This document shows positions 51,947 to 60,952 of a DNA stretch of 64,000 nucleotides, piece after piece. Source of the DNA: Syntrophaceae bacterium UBA7520 (GTDB taxonomy: Bacteria; Desulfobacterota; Syntrophia; Syntrophales; Smithellaceae); NCBI GenBank assembly GCA_002478265.1, contig DLNC01000025.1, forward strand, positions 102,430 through 166,429, written 5' to 3'. Positions within the stretch are counted from its first letter, which is position 1; the number at the start of each line of letters is the position of its first letter. A model generated the notes under the pieces. The model worked only from the letters and a program-made list of their open reading frames with translations, had not been told where the DNA came from and made no database searches. The translations under genes were made by a program, and so were the position numbers.

Positions 51947-52540
51947 ATGGATAAAAAAAGTATAAATATTAAAAGCACCACGATCCTGGCGGTAAAGCAC
52001 AAAGGTAAAATCACTGTCGCCGGTGACGGCCAGGTCACGCTGGATACGACAATTCTGAAGCGCGGCGCCCGCAAGGTAAGGCGGCTGTATAATAATGAAG
52101 TTATTGTCGGTTTCGCCGGCGCCACGGCGGACGCCTTCACGCTCTTTGACCGTTTTGACCAGAAGCTCGAGCAGTATAACGGGAACCTGCTGCGTGCCGC
52201 GGTAGAGCTGACCAAAGACTGGCGCACCGACCGCATTTTGCGGCATCTCGAAGCGCTGATGATTGCTGTTAATAAAAATCATTCGCTGATTATTTCCGGT
52301 AACGGCGATGTTATTGAATCGGATGACGATGTTATGGCTATCGGTTCCGGTGGCCCGTACGCGCAGGCGGCCGCGCGCGCGCTGGTGCGACATTCCGATT
52401 TAACTTCATCGGAAATCGCCAGAGAAGCGATGAAAATCGCCGCGGAGATTTGTATTTATACCAATGATAATTTAACGCTGGAAGAAATAGACAGTGAAGA
52501 AGACAATAAAGAGAAGAAAAACTCTAAAGACAAGAGGTGA
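51947..52540 (+). CDS. hslV: ATP-dependent protease subunit HslV
   Basis: Proteolytic core of the HslUV (ClpYQ) protease. 197 residues. The core starts TTILAVKHKGKITVAGDGQVTLD, but ten residues (MDKKSINIKS) precede the threonine that normally stands right after Met, so Thr11 must be exposed by processing or by another start; no ATG/GTG/TTG lies closer. The C-terminus also carries a 15-residue charged tail (EEDNKEKKNSKDKR). GGTGAT precedes ATG 51947. hslU follows 12 nt later. Confidence 0.94.
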   Translation: MDKKSINIKSTTILAVKHKGKITVAGDGQVTLDTTILKRGARKVRRLYNNEVIVGFAGATADAFTLFDRFDQKLEQYNGNLLRAAVELTKDWRTDRILRHLEALMIAVNKNHSLIISGNGDVIESDDDVMAIGSGGPYAQAAARALVRHSDLTSSEIAREAMKIAAEICIYTNDNLTLEEIDSEEDNKEKKNSKDKR

Positions 52541-52552
52541 AAAGTTTATTTT

Positions 52553-53947
52553 ATGTCTGAAAAAGGTTTGAAGCCCAGGGAGATAGTCGAGCGGCTTGAT
52601 CAACATATCATCGGCCAGTCCGAGGCCAAACGCGCCGTGGCCATTGCCCTGCGCAACAGGTGGCGCAGGCAAAATGTTCCGGCGGAGCTGGCGGATGAAA
52701 TATCGCCGAAAAATATCATCATGATCGGGCCGACCGGCGTGGGTAAGACGGAAATCGCGCGTCGCCTGGCCAAGCTGGACAATTCACCTTTTATAAAAGT
52801 GGAGGCGTCAAAGTTTACGGAAGTCGGTTATGTGGGGCGCGATGTGGAATCGATTGTCCGCGACCTGGTGGAAATATCCGTGAACATGGTCAAAATGCAG
52901 GAACAGGAAAATGTGCGCGCGCAGGCCGCGGAAATCGCTGAAGAAAAAATGCTGGACTTGCTGCTTCCGGCAAGGCCCGTCGAGAAAAAAGTGGGCAGTA
53001 TGCTGGAAGATACCGATGAGCGGCAGAGCGTGGCGTACCGCAAGGAGGAAGATGCGCAGGGCGTTGACACGACAAGAGAAAAATTAAGGCAATTGCTCAA
53101 GGCGGGCAAGCTTGATCACCGCATGGTTGAGCTGGAAGTGACGGAAGCGCGCAGCGGCCCGATGATTGAAATATTTTCCGCTGCGGGCATGGACGATATG
53201 GGCATGAACATCCGCGACATGCTGGGCAATGTGTTTCCGCAAAGGAAAAAGAAAAAGACGCTGAAAGTGCCCGAGGCACTGCAGGTGCTGGCCGAAGATG
53301 AGGCGCAAAAGCTTATCGACATGGACAAGGTTACCAAAACCGCGCTGGAAAGGGTGGAGCAATCAGGCATTGTCTTTCTGGATGAAATTGATAAGATTGT
53401 CGGCAGCGACTCGCCGCGCGGACCCGATGTTTCCCGTGAAGGCGTGCAAAGAGATCTGCTGCCGATCGTGGAAGGATGCGGAGTCAATACCCGTTACGGC
53501 ATGGTCAAGACCGACCACATCCTCTTTATTGCCGCCGGCGCTTTCAGTTCCTCGAAACCTTCGGATTTGATTCCGGAACTGCAGGGGCGCTTTCCGATCC
53601 GCGTCGAGCTTGATTCGCTGGGCAAGGAAGAATTTATCAGGATACTTACCGAGCCGAACAACGCGCTGGTAAAACAATACATGGAAATGCTCGCGACGGA
53701 AGGGGTCAAGCTGACTTTTACCAAAGAAGCGATTGCCGCGATTGCGGAGATAGCCACGATGGTAAATGAAAGAACGGAAAATATCGGCGCGCGCCGCCTT
53801 TACACGATCATGGAGAAATTGCTTGATGATATTTCCTTTGACGCGCCGGATATGAAAAACAAAGAAGTAAAAATTGACGACAAAACGGTGGAAAAGAAAC
53901 TCGAAGATATTATTGAAGACGAAGATTTGAGCCGATATATCTTATAA
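52553..53947 (+). CDS. hslU: ATP-dependent protease ATPase subunit HslU
   Basis: AAA+ unfoldase that feeds HslV. 464 residues: EIVERLDQHIIGQSEAKRAVAIALRNR, Walker A GPTGVGKTE (about 61-69), pore-loop VGYVGRDV, the I-domain insertion (about 110-245), Walker B VFLDEIDK and a C-terminus ending EDLSRYIL, which inserts into HslV. Start ATG 52553. argB follows 11 nt downstream. Confidence 0.96.
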   Translation: MSEKGLKPREIVERLDQHIIGQSEAKRAVAIALRNRWRRQNVPAELADEISPKNIIMIGPTGVGKTEIARRLAKLDNSPFIKVEASKFTEVGYVGRDVESIVRDLVEISVNMVKMQEQENVRAQAAEIAEEKMLDLLLPARPVEKKVGSMLEDTDERQSVAYRKEEDAQGVDTTREKLRQLLKAGKLDHRMVELEVTEARSGPMIEIFSAAGMDDMGMNIRDMLGNVFPQRKKKKTLKVPEALQVLAEDEAQKLIDMDKVTKTALERVEQSGIVFLDEIDKIVGSDSPRGPDVSREGVQRDLLPIVEGCGVNTRYGMVKTDHILFIAAGAFSSSKPSDLIPELQGRFPIRVELDSLGKEEFIRILTEPNNALVKQYMEMLATEGVKLTFTKEAIAAIAEIATMVNERTENIGARRLYTIMEKLLDDISFDAPDMKNKEVKIDDKTVEKKLEDIIEDEDLSRYIL

Positions 53948-53958
53948 GCGGAGTTGTG

Positions 53959-54852
53959 ATGATGGATAATATACAGGATTCGATGCAACGGGCGGATATT
54001 CTGCTGGAAGCCCTGCCTTACATCCGGCGTTTTTACAACAAAACAATCGTCATCAAATACGGTGGGCACGCCATGGTGGATGACGAGCTCAAAGACAAGT
54101 TCGCCAAAGACGTTGTCATGATGAAATACATCGGCATCAATCCCGTTGTTGTGCACGGCGGCGGACCGCAGATCGGCGATTTTCTGAAAAAGCTGGGCAA
54201 GGAATCAAAATTTGTCCAGGGGATGCGCATTACCGATAAAGAGACGATGGATATCGTGGAAATGGTTTTAGTCGGTAAAGTCAATAAGGAAATCGTCGGA
54301 TTGATAAATAACCACGGCGGCAAAGCCGTGGGCTTAAGCGGCAAGGACGGCAATTTAATCGTCGCGGAGAAATACCTCTTAAGCGAAGAAAAAGCCAAAC
54401 ATACGCCGCCGGAAATTATCGACATCGGCCTGGTGGGTAAAGTTGTGGCGATAAACGCGCAGCTTATTTCCTCTGTGGCGCAAAACGGTTTTATTCCGAT
54501 TATCGCGCCCACCGGCATCGGCGAACAGGGCGAAACCTACAATATCAATGCCGATATTGTCGCCGGGGAAATCGCCGCAGCGTTGCAGGCGGAAAAATTG
54601 CTGCTTTTAACCGATGTGCCGGGCGTCATGGATCAGAATAAGAAGTTGATTAATACAATGAATTCTAAAAAGGTGCAAAAACTGATTGACGACGGCGTGG
54701 TCGAAGGCGGCATGTATCCCAAGGTGAAATGCTGTCTGAAAGCGCTCAAAGGCGGCGTGAAAAAAGCGCATATTGTTGACGGTCGCCTTAAGCATGCAAT
54801 CTTACTGGAAGTGTTCACCGATAAAGGAATCGGCACGGAAATAGCGATCTGA
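53959..54852 (+). CDS. argB: N-acetylglutamate kinase
   Basis: Second step of arginine synthesis. 297 residues from ATG 53959; GTG 53956 and ATG 53962 are alternatives, all behind GGAG at 53950-53953. VIKYGGHAM, VVHGGGPQI and DVPGVMDQ are ATP- and acetylglutamate-site motifs; the N-terminal helix (LLEALPYIRRFYNKT) is the type that allows hexamer formation and arginine feedback in sensitive enzymes. Opens the arg cluster. Confidence 0.96.
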   Translation: MMDNIQDSMQRADILLEALPYIRRFYNKTIVIKYGGHAMVDDELKDKFAKDVVMMKYIGINPVVVHGGGPQIGDFLKKLGKESKFVQGMRITDKETMDIVEMVLVGKVNKEIVGLINNHGGKAVGLSGKDGNLIVAEKYLLSEEKAKHTPPEIIDIGLVGKVVAINAQLISSVAQNGFIPIIAPTGIGEQGETYNINADIVAGEIAAALQAEKLLLLTDVPGVMDQNKKLINTMNSKKVQKLIDDGVVEGGMYPKVKCCLKALKGGVKKAHIVDGRLKHAILLEVFTDKGIGTEIAI

Positions 54853-54871
54853 TATAAGGAAGCGGGTAAAA

Positions 54872-56062
54872 ATGATTGAGCAGGAAATAAAAGCGCTGGC
54901 CGATGAAAATATCATGCAGACCTACAAACGGTTCCCCTTGGTGCTGGCCAAAGGAAAGGGGCAGAAAGTTTGGGATGCAAACGGAAAAGAATATCTTGAT
55001 TTTGTAGCCGGAATCGCCGTGTGCAACCTGGGTCATTCTCATCCCGGTGTGATTGCCGCGCTGAATGATCAACTGGAAAAGTTAACGCATGTTTCCAATC
55101 TGTACTATACAGAGCCACAGGCGCGGCTGGCCAAGCTGCTGGTGGATAATTCGTTTGCTGACAAGGTTTTTTTCTGCAACAGCGGCGCGGAAGCAAACGA
55201 GGCGGCCATCAAGCTGGCGCGCAAATACGCGCATGAAAAGCTGGGGGACGACAAGTTTGAGCTTATCACGATGAAGGATTCTTTTCACGGCCGCACCATG
55301 GCTACGATAACCGCCACGGGACAGGAAAAATTCCAGTTTGGTTTCACGCCGCTTCTGGAAGGATTTACTTACGTGCCTTTCAATGACTTGAGCGCTTTGG
55401 AAAAAGCGATTAATAAAAAAACCTGCGGCGTGATGGTTGAGCCGATTCAGGGTGAGGGAGGGGTTAATATTCCCGATGATAAATATCTGCAGGGCATCCG
55501 CGCGATCTGCGACCGGCACAACATCTTGCTTATTGTTGACGAAGTGCAGACGGGGATAGGGCGTACCGGAAAAATGTTCGCGTATGAGCATGCGGGGATA
55601 GAGCCGGATATCATGACGCTGGCCAAAGCGCTGGGCAATGGTTTTCCGGTCGGCGCGATGCTGGCGAAGAATAAAATCTCCCAGGTATTCACGCCTGGTA
55701 ATCATGCCTCCACATTCGGCGGCAACCCCCTGGCCATGTCGGCGGCGCTGGCCACGTTGCAGATTATGCTTAAGGAAAATATTTTGGAAAACTCCCGCAA
55801 AGTGGGAGAATACTTTTTAGCGCAGTTAAAGAAACTTAAAGAAAAACACGGCATAATAAAAGATGTCCGGGGAAAAGGTTTGATGCTGGCCGCGACTCTT
55901 GATATGGAAGCGGCGGATATTGTCCAAAAATGCATGCAACAGGGGCTGCTCATCAACAGCGCGGGAGGCAAAACGCTGCGTTTCGTCCCGCCTTTGATTA
56001 TTGCCAAGAAGGATGTAGATCAGGCGATGGCTATTCTTGATAAAGCTTTGGAGGGCCAATGA
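54872..56062 (+). CDS. argD: Acetylornithine aminotransferase
   Basis: PLP enzyme making N-acetylornithine; can also act on succinyl-diaminopimelate in lysine synthesis, which is relevant given dapA/dapB nearby. 396 residues: FCNSGAEANEAAIKLAR, FHGRTMATI, IVDEVQTGIGRTG and TLAKALGNGFPVGA with the PLP lysine. Stop overlaps argF by 4 nt (ATGA). Confidence 0.95.
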   Translation: MIEQEIKALADENIMQTYKRFPLVLAKGKGQKVWDANGKEYLDFVAGIAVCNLGHSHPGVIAALNDQLEKLTHVSNLYYTEPQARLAKLLVDNSFADKVFFCNSGAEANEAAIKLARKYAHEKLGDDKFELITMKDSFHGRTMATITATGQEKFQFGFTPLLEGFTYVPFNDLSALEKAINKKTCGVMVEPIQGEGGVNIPDDKYLQGIRAICDRHNILLIVDEVQTGIGRTGKMFAYEHAGIEPDIMTLAKALGNGFPVGAMLAKNKISQVFTPGNHASTFGGNPLAMSAALATLQIMLKENILENSRKVGEYFLAQLKKLKEKHGIIKDVRGKGLMLAATLDMEAADIVQKCMQQGLLINSAGGKTLRFVPPLIIAKKDVDQAMAILDKALEGQ

Positions 56063-56967
56063 AGAAAGACTTGCTCAGCATTCATGATTTGGCGCCGGAT
56101 GATTTTGACTTAATCTGGGAGAAGGCCGCAAAGCTCAAAAAAGATTTAAAGGAAGGGCGGCCACACGCTTCGTTGCGGGGAAAAACGCTCGGGATGATTT
56201 TTGACAAATCGTCGACCCGGACGCGTATTTCCTTTGAGGTTGGCATGTACCAGTTAGGCGGCATCGCGCTTTTTTTGAGTTCGCGCGACACGCAAATCGG
56301 GCGCGGCGAAACTATCGCGGATACGGCGCGCATGGCGTCAGTTTATCTCAACGGCATCATGATCCGTACTTTTGCTCAGGAGGCGGTGGAAGAATTTGCA
56401 CGATTTGCGTCTATTCCGGTGATTAACGGACTGACGGATCTTTTGCATCCCTGTCAGATATTGAGTGATTTATTCACCATCAAAGAGAAAAAGGGTTCAT
56501 ATGCAGGAATAAAAGTGGCTTACATCGGTGACGGAAATAATGTTGCCAATTCCTGGATTGAAGCGGCTGCCAAACTGCCTTTTGAACTGGCGCTTGCCTG
56601 CCCGGAAGGATATGATCCGGACAAAAACGTTATAGCCAAGGCCGTGCCGGAGGCTAAAAAAATAATTAAAATTCACCGCGAACCGGCCGTTGCCGCGAAA
56701 GACGCGGATATTCTTTATACGGATGTCTGGGCGAGCATGGGACAGGAAGCGGAAAATGAGCAAAGGAAAAAAGTTTTTAAAAACTTTCAGATAAACGCGC
56801 ATGTGCTTAAAGAAGCGAGAAAAGACGCTATGGTCATGCATTGCCTGCCGGCGCACCGGGGCGAAGAAATAACTGCAGATGTGCTCGAGGGGCCGCAGTC
56901 TATCGTCATAGATCAGGCGGAAAATCGCCTGCATGTGCAGAAAGCGATTCTGGAGATACTTTTATAG
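56059..56967 (+). CDS. argF: Ornithine carbamoyltransferase
   Basis: Makes citrulline from ornithine and carbamoyl phosphate. 302 residues: carbamoyl-phosphate loop SSTRTRISFEVGM, HPCQILSDL, GDGNNVANSW and MHCLPAHRGEE with the catalytic Cys. Overlaps the argD stop; argG follows 14 nt later. argC, argJ and carAB are outside the window. Confidence 0.96.
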   Translation: MKKDLLSIHDLAPDDFDLIWEKAAKLKKDLKEGRPHASLRGKTLGMIFDKSSTRTRISFEVGMYQLGGIALFLSSRDTQIGRGETIADTARMASVYLNGIMIRTFAQEAVEEFARFASIPVINGLTDLLHPCQILSDLFTIKEKKGSYAGIKVAYIGDGNNVANSWIEAAAKLPFELALACPEGYDPDKNVIAKAVPEAKKIIKIHREPAVAAKDADILYTDVWASMGQEAENEQRKKVFKNFQINAHVLKEARKDAMVMHCLPAHRGEEITADVLEGPQSIVIDQAENRLHVQKAILEILL

Positions 56968-56981
56968 GAGGGAATGATAAA

Positions 56982-58205
56982 TTGTCTGCAAAAGTAAAGA
57001 AAGTGGTTTTGGCTTATTCGGGCGGACTGGATACATCGGTTATTGTCCGCTGGCTGATTGATACTTACGGCTGCGAGGTTGTCTGCTTCGCGGCGGATCT
57101 GGGGCAGAAAGAGGAGCTGACCGGATTGAAAAAGAAGGCGATAAATACCGGCGCCAGTAAAATTTATATCGAAGACCTGAGAGAAGAATTCGCCCGTGAT
57201 TTCGTTTTTCCGGCGCTGCGCGCCAACGCGATATATGAAGGAACGTATCTTCTTGGTACGTCACTGGCTCGTCCGTTGATTGCGAAAAAGCAAATAGAGA
57301 TTGCCAAAAAGGAAAAGGCCGATGCCGTGGCGCACGGCGCTACCGGAAAAGGAAACGACCAGGTGCGTTTCGAGCTTACCTACATCGCTTTGAATCCGTC
57401 CATAAAAATTATCTCGCCATGGAAGGATGAAAAATGGAATTTGAATTCCCGGGAACTTATGATTGATTACGCGGAAAAGCACAAAATTCCCGTGCCTTTA
57501 ACTAAGGCAAAACCTTACAGCTCCGACCGCAACCTTCTGCACATTTCGCATGAAGGGGGCATTTTGGAAGACCCCTGGGCGGAGCCGCCGGAAGATATTT
57601 TTGTTTTGACCAAATCGCCGGAAAAGGCTCCGGATAAACCGACATATGTGGAAATAGATTTTGTAAAAGGCAATCCTGTGGCGGTTAACGGGAAAAAAAT
57701 GTCGCCGGCTGTTCTTATGGACAAAATCAACCAAATCGCCGGTGAAAATGGCGTGGGGCGCGTGGACTTGGTGGAGAACCGTTTCGTGGGGATGAAATCC
57801 CGCGGTGTTTATGAAACACCCGGTGGAACTGTTTTATGGGCGGCACACCGCGCGGTGGAATCGGTGACGATGGACCGGGAAGTCATGCTCATGCGCGACT
57901 GCCTGATTCCCAAATACGCTCAGCTGGTCTATAATGGCTTCTGGTACTCCCCGGAGATGGAAACACTGCAGGCGTATATCGACGCGACACAGGTCAATGT
58001 TACCGGCACGGCCCGAATGAAATTGTATAAAGGAAGCTGCTTTGTTGTCGGCCGAAAAGCGCCGCAGTCGCTTTATAACGAAGATTTTGCCACGTTTGAG
58101 AAAGATAAGGTCTTCAACCAGATGGACGCGATCGGATTTATCAAACTCAACGGGCTGCGCCTGAAAATACGCAGTTTGTTGAAAGCTAAAGGCGGCAAAA
58201 AATAA
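56982..58205 (+). CDS. argG: Argininosuccinate synthase
   Basis: Joins citrulline and aspartate with ATP. 407 residues, normal length. N-type ATP pyrophosphatase P-loop AYSGGLDTS (about 10-18), AHGATGKGNDQVRFE and APDKPTYVEI-type regions present. The start must be TTG 56982, about 10 nt after AGGAGG: the only longer frame runs back into argF with non-homologous residues. Aspartate consumption links it to aspC. Confidence 0.96.
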   Translation: MSAKVKKVVLAYSGGLDTSVIVRWLIDTYGCEVVCFAADLGQKEELTGLKKKAINTGASKIYIEDLREEFARDFVFPALRANAIYEGTYLLGTSLARPLIAKKQIEIAKKEKADAVAHGATGKGNDQVRFELTYIALNPSIKIISPWKDEKWNLNSRELMIDYAEKHKIPVPLTKAKPYSSDRNLLHISHEGGILEDPWAEPPEDIFVLTKSPEKAPDKPTYVEIDFVKGNPVAVNGKKMSPAVLMDKINQIAGENGVGRVDLVENRFVGMKSRGVYETPGGTVLWAAHRAVESVTMDREVMLMRDCLIPKYAQLVYNGFWYSPEMETLQAYIDATQVNVTGTARMKLYKGSCFVVGRKAPQSLYNEDFATFEKDKVFNQMDAIGFIKLNGLRLKIRSLLKAKGGKK

Positions 58206-58222
58206 AACACGGGGACAAAATC

Positions 58223-59605
58223 ATGGCCCAGACAAAAAAACCATGGGGCGGGCGTTTCCAAAAAGCAACGGCCCAAGACGTGGAAAAGTTTACTTCTTCT
58301 CTGTCTTTTGATTGCCGGCTTTATCCCTATGATATTGAAGGCTCCATCGCGCACGCGCAGATGCTTGCCGCGCAGGGGATAATATCGCGCGCCGAGGCAA
58401 ATAAAATCTGTACGGGCTTAAAGAATATTTTACGGGATCTGGAAAAAGGCAAAATCAAGTTTGACCCCGCCGATGAAGATATCCACATGGCCATAGAGCA
58501 GGAATTGACCAGGCGCGTGGGTTCTCTTGGCGGCAAGCTGCACACGGCCAGAAGCCGTAATGACCAGATTGTGCTCGATATGCGCCTCTTTCTGCGTGAA
58601 AAGACTCAAGAAATTATCGGGCTTATTTCATCGCTGCGGAAACTATTGGTGAAATTGGCAAAGGAGCATACAAGTACCATCATGCCCGGCTACACACATT
58701 TGCAGAAAGCGCAGCCGGTGCTTCTGGCGCATTATCTTCTGGCTTTTCATGAAATGTTTTCCCGCGACGCGGGTCGTTTTGCCGACGGCAAAAAAAGGAT
58801 TGATGTCTCTCCTTTGGGGGCGGCGGCGCTGGCGGGGACCGGCCTGCCCATCGACAGGCGAAAAACGGCGAAGATGTTGAAATTTCCCGAGGTCAGCAAA
58901 AACAGCATGGACACGGTGGCCGACCGCGATTTTGTCGCCGAGTTCATTTTTAACTGCGCGGTAACGATGATGCATTTGAGCCGCTTGTGCGAAGATTTGA
59001 TATTGTGGTCATCGGAAGAATTCGGCTTCGCGGAAATTTCCGACGCGTATACCACGGGCAGTTCGATTATGCCGCAGAAGAAAAATCCCGATGTGGCAGA
59101 ACTGATCAGAGGCAAGACGGCGAGGGTTTATGGAGACCTTATTGCGATAATGACTTTGCTCAAAGGTTTGCCCATGACCTATAACCGTGATTTGCAGGAA
59201 GATAAAGAGCCGTTGTTTGACGCGCTCGACACGACTAAGAACTGTCTGGCAATTTTCACGCAAATGCTGGCCAACACGAAATTCAACAGGGAAAAGATGC
59301 GCGCCGCGCTGGATGAAAGTTTCTGCGCGGCCACCGATATCGCGGAATATCTGGTGAAAAAAGGCGTTCCTTTCCGGCAGGCGCATGAAATTGTCGGCAA
59401 AATTGTCGCCGAGTGCCTGAAATACGAGAAAAAGCTGGATGAATTAACGCTGGCCGATTATCAAAAATTTTATCGGGGATTTTCTGCCGACATTCATGAT
59501 ATTATCAAATTGGAAAAAGTGATCAACGCGCGCAAGCACGTTGGAGGCACAGCGACTGACACGGTATTGGAAAGGATAAAGGAAATTGAAAAGAGGAAAA
59601 AGTAA
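58223..59605 (+). CDS. argH: Argininosuccinate lyase
   Basis: Last step of arginine synthesis, releasing fumarate. 460 residues: WGGRFQKATAQDVEKFTSSL, HTARSRNDQ, TPLQKAQP-like THLQKAQPV and signature GSSIMPQKKNPD (about 279-290). Same superfamily as PurB in this window. The downstream lipoprotein gene starts inside its last 20 nt. Confidence 0.96.
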   Translation: MAQTKKPWGGRFQKATAQDVEKFTSSLSFDCRLYPYDIEGSIAHAQMLAAQGIISRAEANKICTGLKNILRDLEKGKIKFDPADEDIHMAIEQELTRRVGSLGGKLHTARSRNDQIVLDMRLFLREKTQEIIGLISSLRKLLVKLAKEHTSTIMPGYTHLQKAQPVLLAHYLLAFHEMFSRDAGRFADGKKRIDVSPLGAAALAGTGLPIDRRKTAKMLKFPEVSKNSMDTVADRDFVAEFIFNCAVTMMHLSRLCEDLILWSSEEFGFAEISDAYTTGSSIMPQKKNPDVAELIRGKTARVYGDLIAIMTLLKGLPMTYNRDLQEDKEPLFDALDTTKNCLAIFTQMLANTKFNREKMRAALDESFCAATDIAEYLVKKGVPFRQAHEIVGKIVAECLKYEKKLDELTLADYQKFYRGFSADIHDIIKLEKVINARKHVGGTATDTVLERIKEIEKRKK

Positions 59606-60029
59606 AAAGCTTATTATCATCACATTGGTAATTATTTTATGTGGATGCGGGATTAAAAGTAATCCTGTTCCCTCCGTATCAATGGTTGATTACCGTCCGC
59701 TGGTGGTTAATATTTTGGCGGCTCCTCAGGATGACGCTGTTGTGCTGAGCTGGGAGCTCAGTGATAAAAAAGGCGCCATTAGAAATATTTATATTGAAAG
59801 AAGCCAGCCGGGAACGTCTGGAAACGAATGTCCGGGCTGCCCGCAGACGTTTGAAAGAATGGGGCAACTGCGGATAGAGCGCCTATTATTGACGAGAGAA
59901 CAACTGAAGCAAATGAGTTTTACGGATAAGAAGGTGGAAAAAGGCAAAACTTACAATTATCGGCTCATCCTTTGCGATGAGGCGGATGTTTGTCAGGATA
60001 AACCTGCGGCCCAAATAACCTTTAATTAA
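59586..60029 (+). CDS. LptM-like small lipoprotein with C-terminal beta domain
   Basis: 147 residues from TTG 59586, inside the end of argH. Signal peptide with lipobox LCGC (Cys21), then GIKSNPVPSVS, like the GCGxKGPL start of the small lipoproteins that follow argH and precede lysA in many proteobacteria (LptM in E. coli). Unlike those, about 110 further residues follow, with a fibronectin-III-like strand pattern and two Cys-containing loops (ECPGCP, LCDEADVCQ). Position between argH and dapA supports that orthology. Confidence 0.8.
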   Translation: MKRGKSKKLIIITLVIILCGCGIKSNPVPSVSMVDYRPLVVNILAAPQDDAVVLSWELSDKKGAIRNIYIERSQPGTSGNECPGCPQTFERMGQLRIERLLLTREQLKQMSFTDKKVEKGKTYNYRLILCDEADVCQDKPAAQITFN

Positions 60030-60040
60030 AGGAGCTTTAT

Positions 60041-60913
60041 ATGTTCAGGGGAGCGATTGTCGCTATTGTTACGCCTTTTAAAAACGGCAAGGTCGATGAA
60101 GAGGCGTTGCGTGAATTGATTGAATTTCAGATTGCCAACGGAACGGATGGTATTGTTCCCTGCGGCACTACCGGGGAATCCAGCACCCTTTCCCATGAAG
60201 AACACGACAGAGTTATTGAAATTACCATTGACGCCGTAAAAAAGCGCGTGCCGGTTATTGCTGGTACGGGTTCAAACAGCACCGATGAAGCGCTGCGCCT
60301 GACGCAGCACGCCTATAAAGCGGGAGCGGATGGCGCGTTGATCGTCTGTCCTTATTATAACCGTCCGACACAGGAGGGATTGTATCAGCACTTTAAGAAG
60401 ATTGCGGAGAATGTTCCTATTCCCATTGTTCCATATAACATTCCCAGTCGCACCGGCGTTAATCTCCTGCCGCCCATGGTGGCAAAGCTGGCGAAAATAA
60501 AAAATATTGTCGGCATTAAAGAGGCATCCGGCTCGCTTAAGCAAATGGGCGATATCATCGAATCGTGCCCGGCGGATTTCGCCGTGCTGTCCGGCGATGA
60601 TAATTTCACGCTGCCGCTTTTGGCGATTGGCGGCGCGGGAGTGATTTCCGTCGCCTCCAATGTTGTGCCCGCGGATATGGCCGGACTGGTGGATGCTTTT
60701 GCCGCCGGAGATATTAAAAAATCAAAATCATTGCATTACAAGATGTCGGCGTTGATGGAGGCGCTTTTTATTGAGGTCAATCCCATCCCGGTGAAAGCCG
60801 CGCTGGCCATGATGGGGAAAATCAAGGAAGAATACAGACTGCCTCTTTGCAAAATGGCGGATGCCAACCGGGAAAAGCTGAAAAAAGTGCTGACCGATTA
60901 CGGCCTGATTTAA
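60041..60913 (+). CDS. dapA: 4-hydroxy-tetrahydrodipicolinate synthase
   Basis: First committed step of lysine/diaminopimelate synthesis, condensing pyruvate and aspartate semialdehyde. 290 residues of the NAL TIM barrel: VPCGTTGESSTLSHEEH, YYNRPTQEGLYQHF (catalytic Tyr) and GIKEASG with Schiff-base Lys161. Start ATG 60041 with AAGGAGC upstream. Followed by dapB after 39 nt; lysA and dapF, often present here, are absent. Confidence 0.96.
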   Translation: MFRGAIVAIVTPFKNGKVDEEALRELIEFQIANGTDGIVPCGTTGESSTLSHEEHDRVIEITIDAVKKRVPVIAGTGSNSTDEALRLTQHAYKAGADGALIVCPYYNRPTQEGLYQHFKKIAENVPIPIVPYNIPSRTGVNLLPPMVAKLAKIKNIVGIKEASGSLKQMGDIIESCPADFAVLSGDDNFTLPLLAIGGAGVISVASNVVPADMAGLVDAFAAGDIKKSKSLHYKMSALMEALFIEVNPIPVKAALAMMGKIKEEYRLPLCKMADANREKLKKVLTDYGLI

Positions 60914-60952
60914 TTATTTTTATAATGATCATCAACAAGGAGATAATTTGTC

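Noticed and set aside
56841..56981. ATG start giving argG 47 extra residues
   Set aside because: The extension lies inside argF in another frame, is rich in Arg/Cys/Gly and unlike any ArgG; TTG 56982 with AGGAGG fits.
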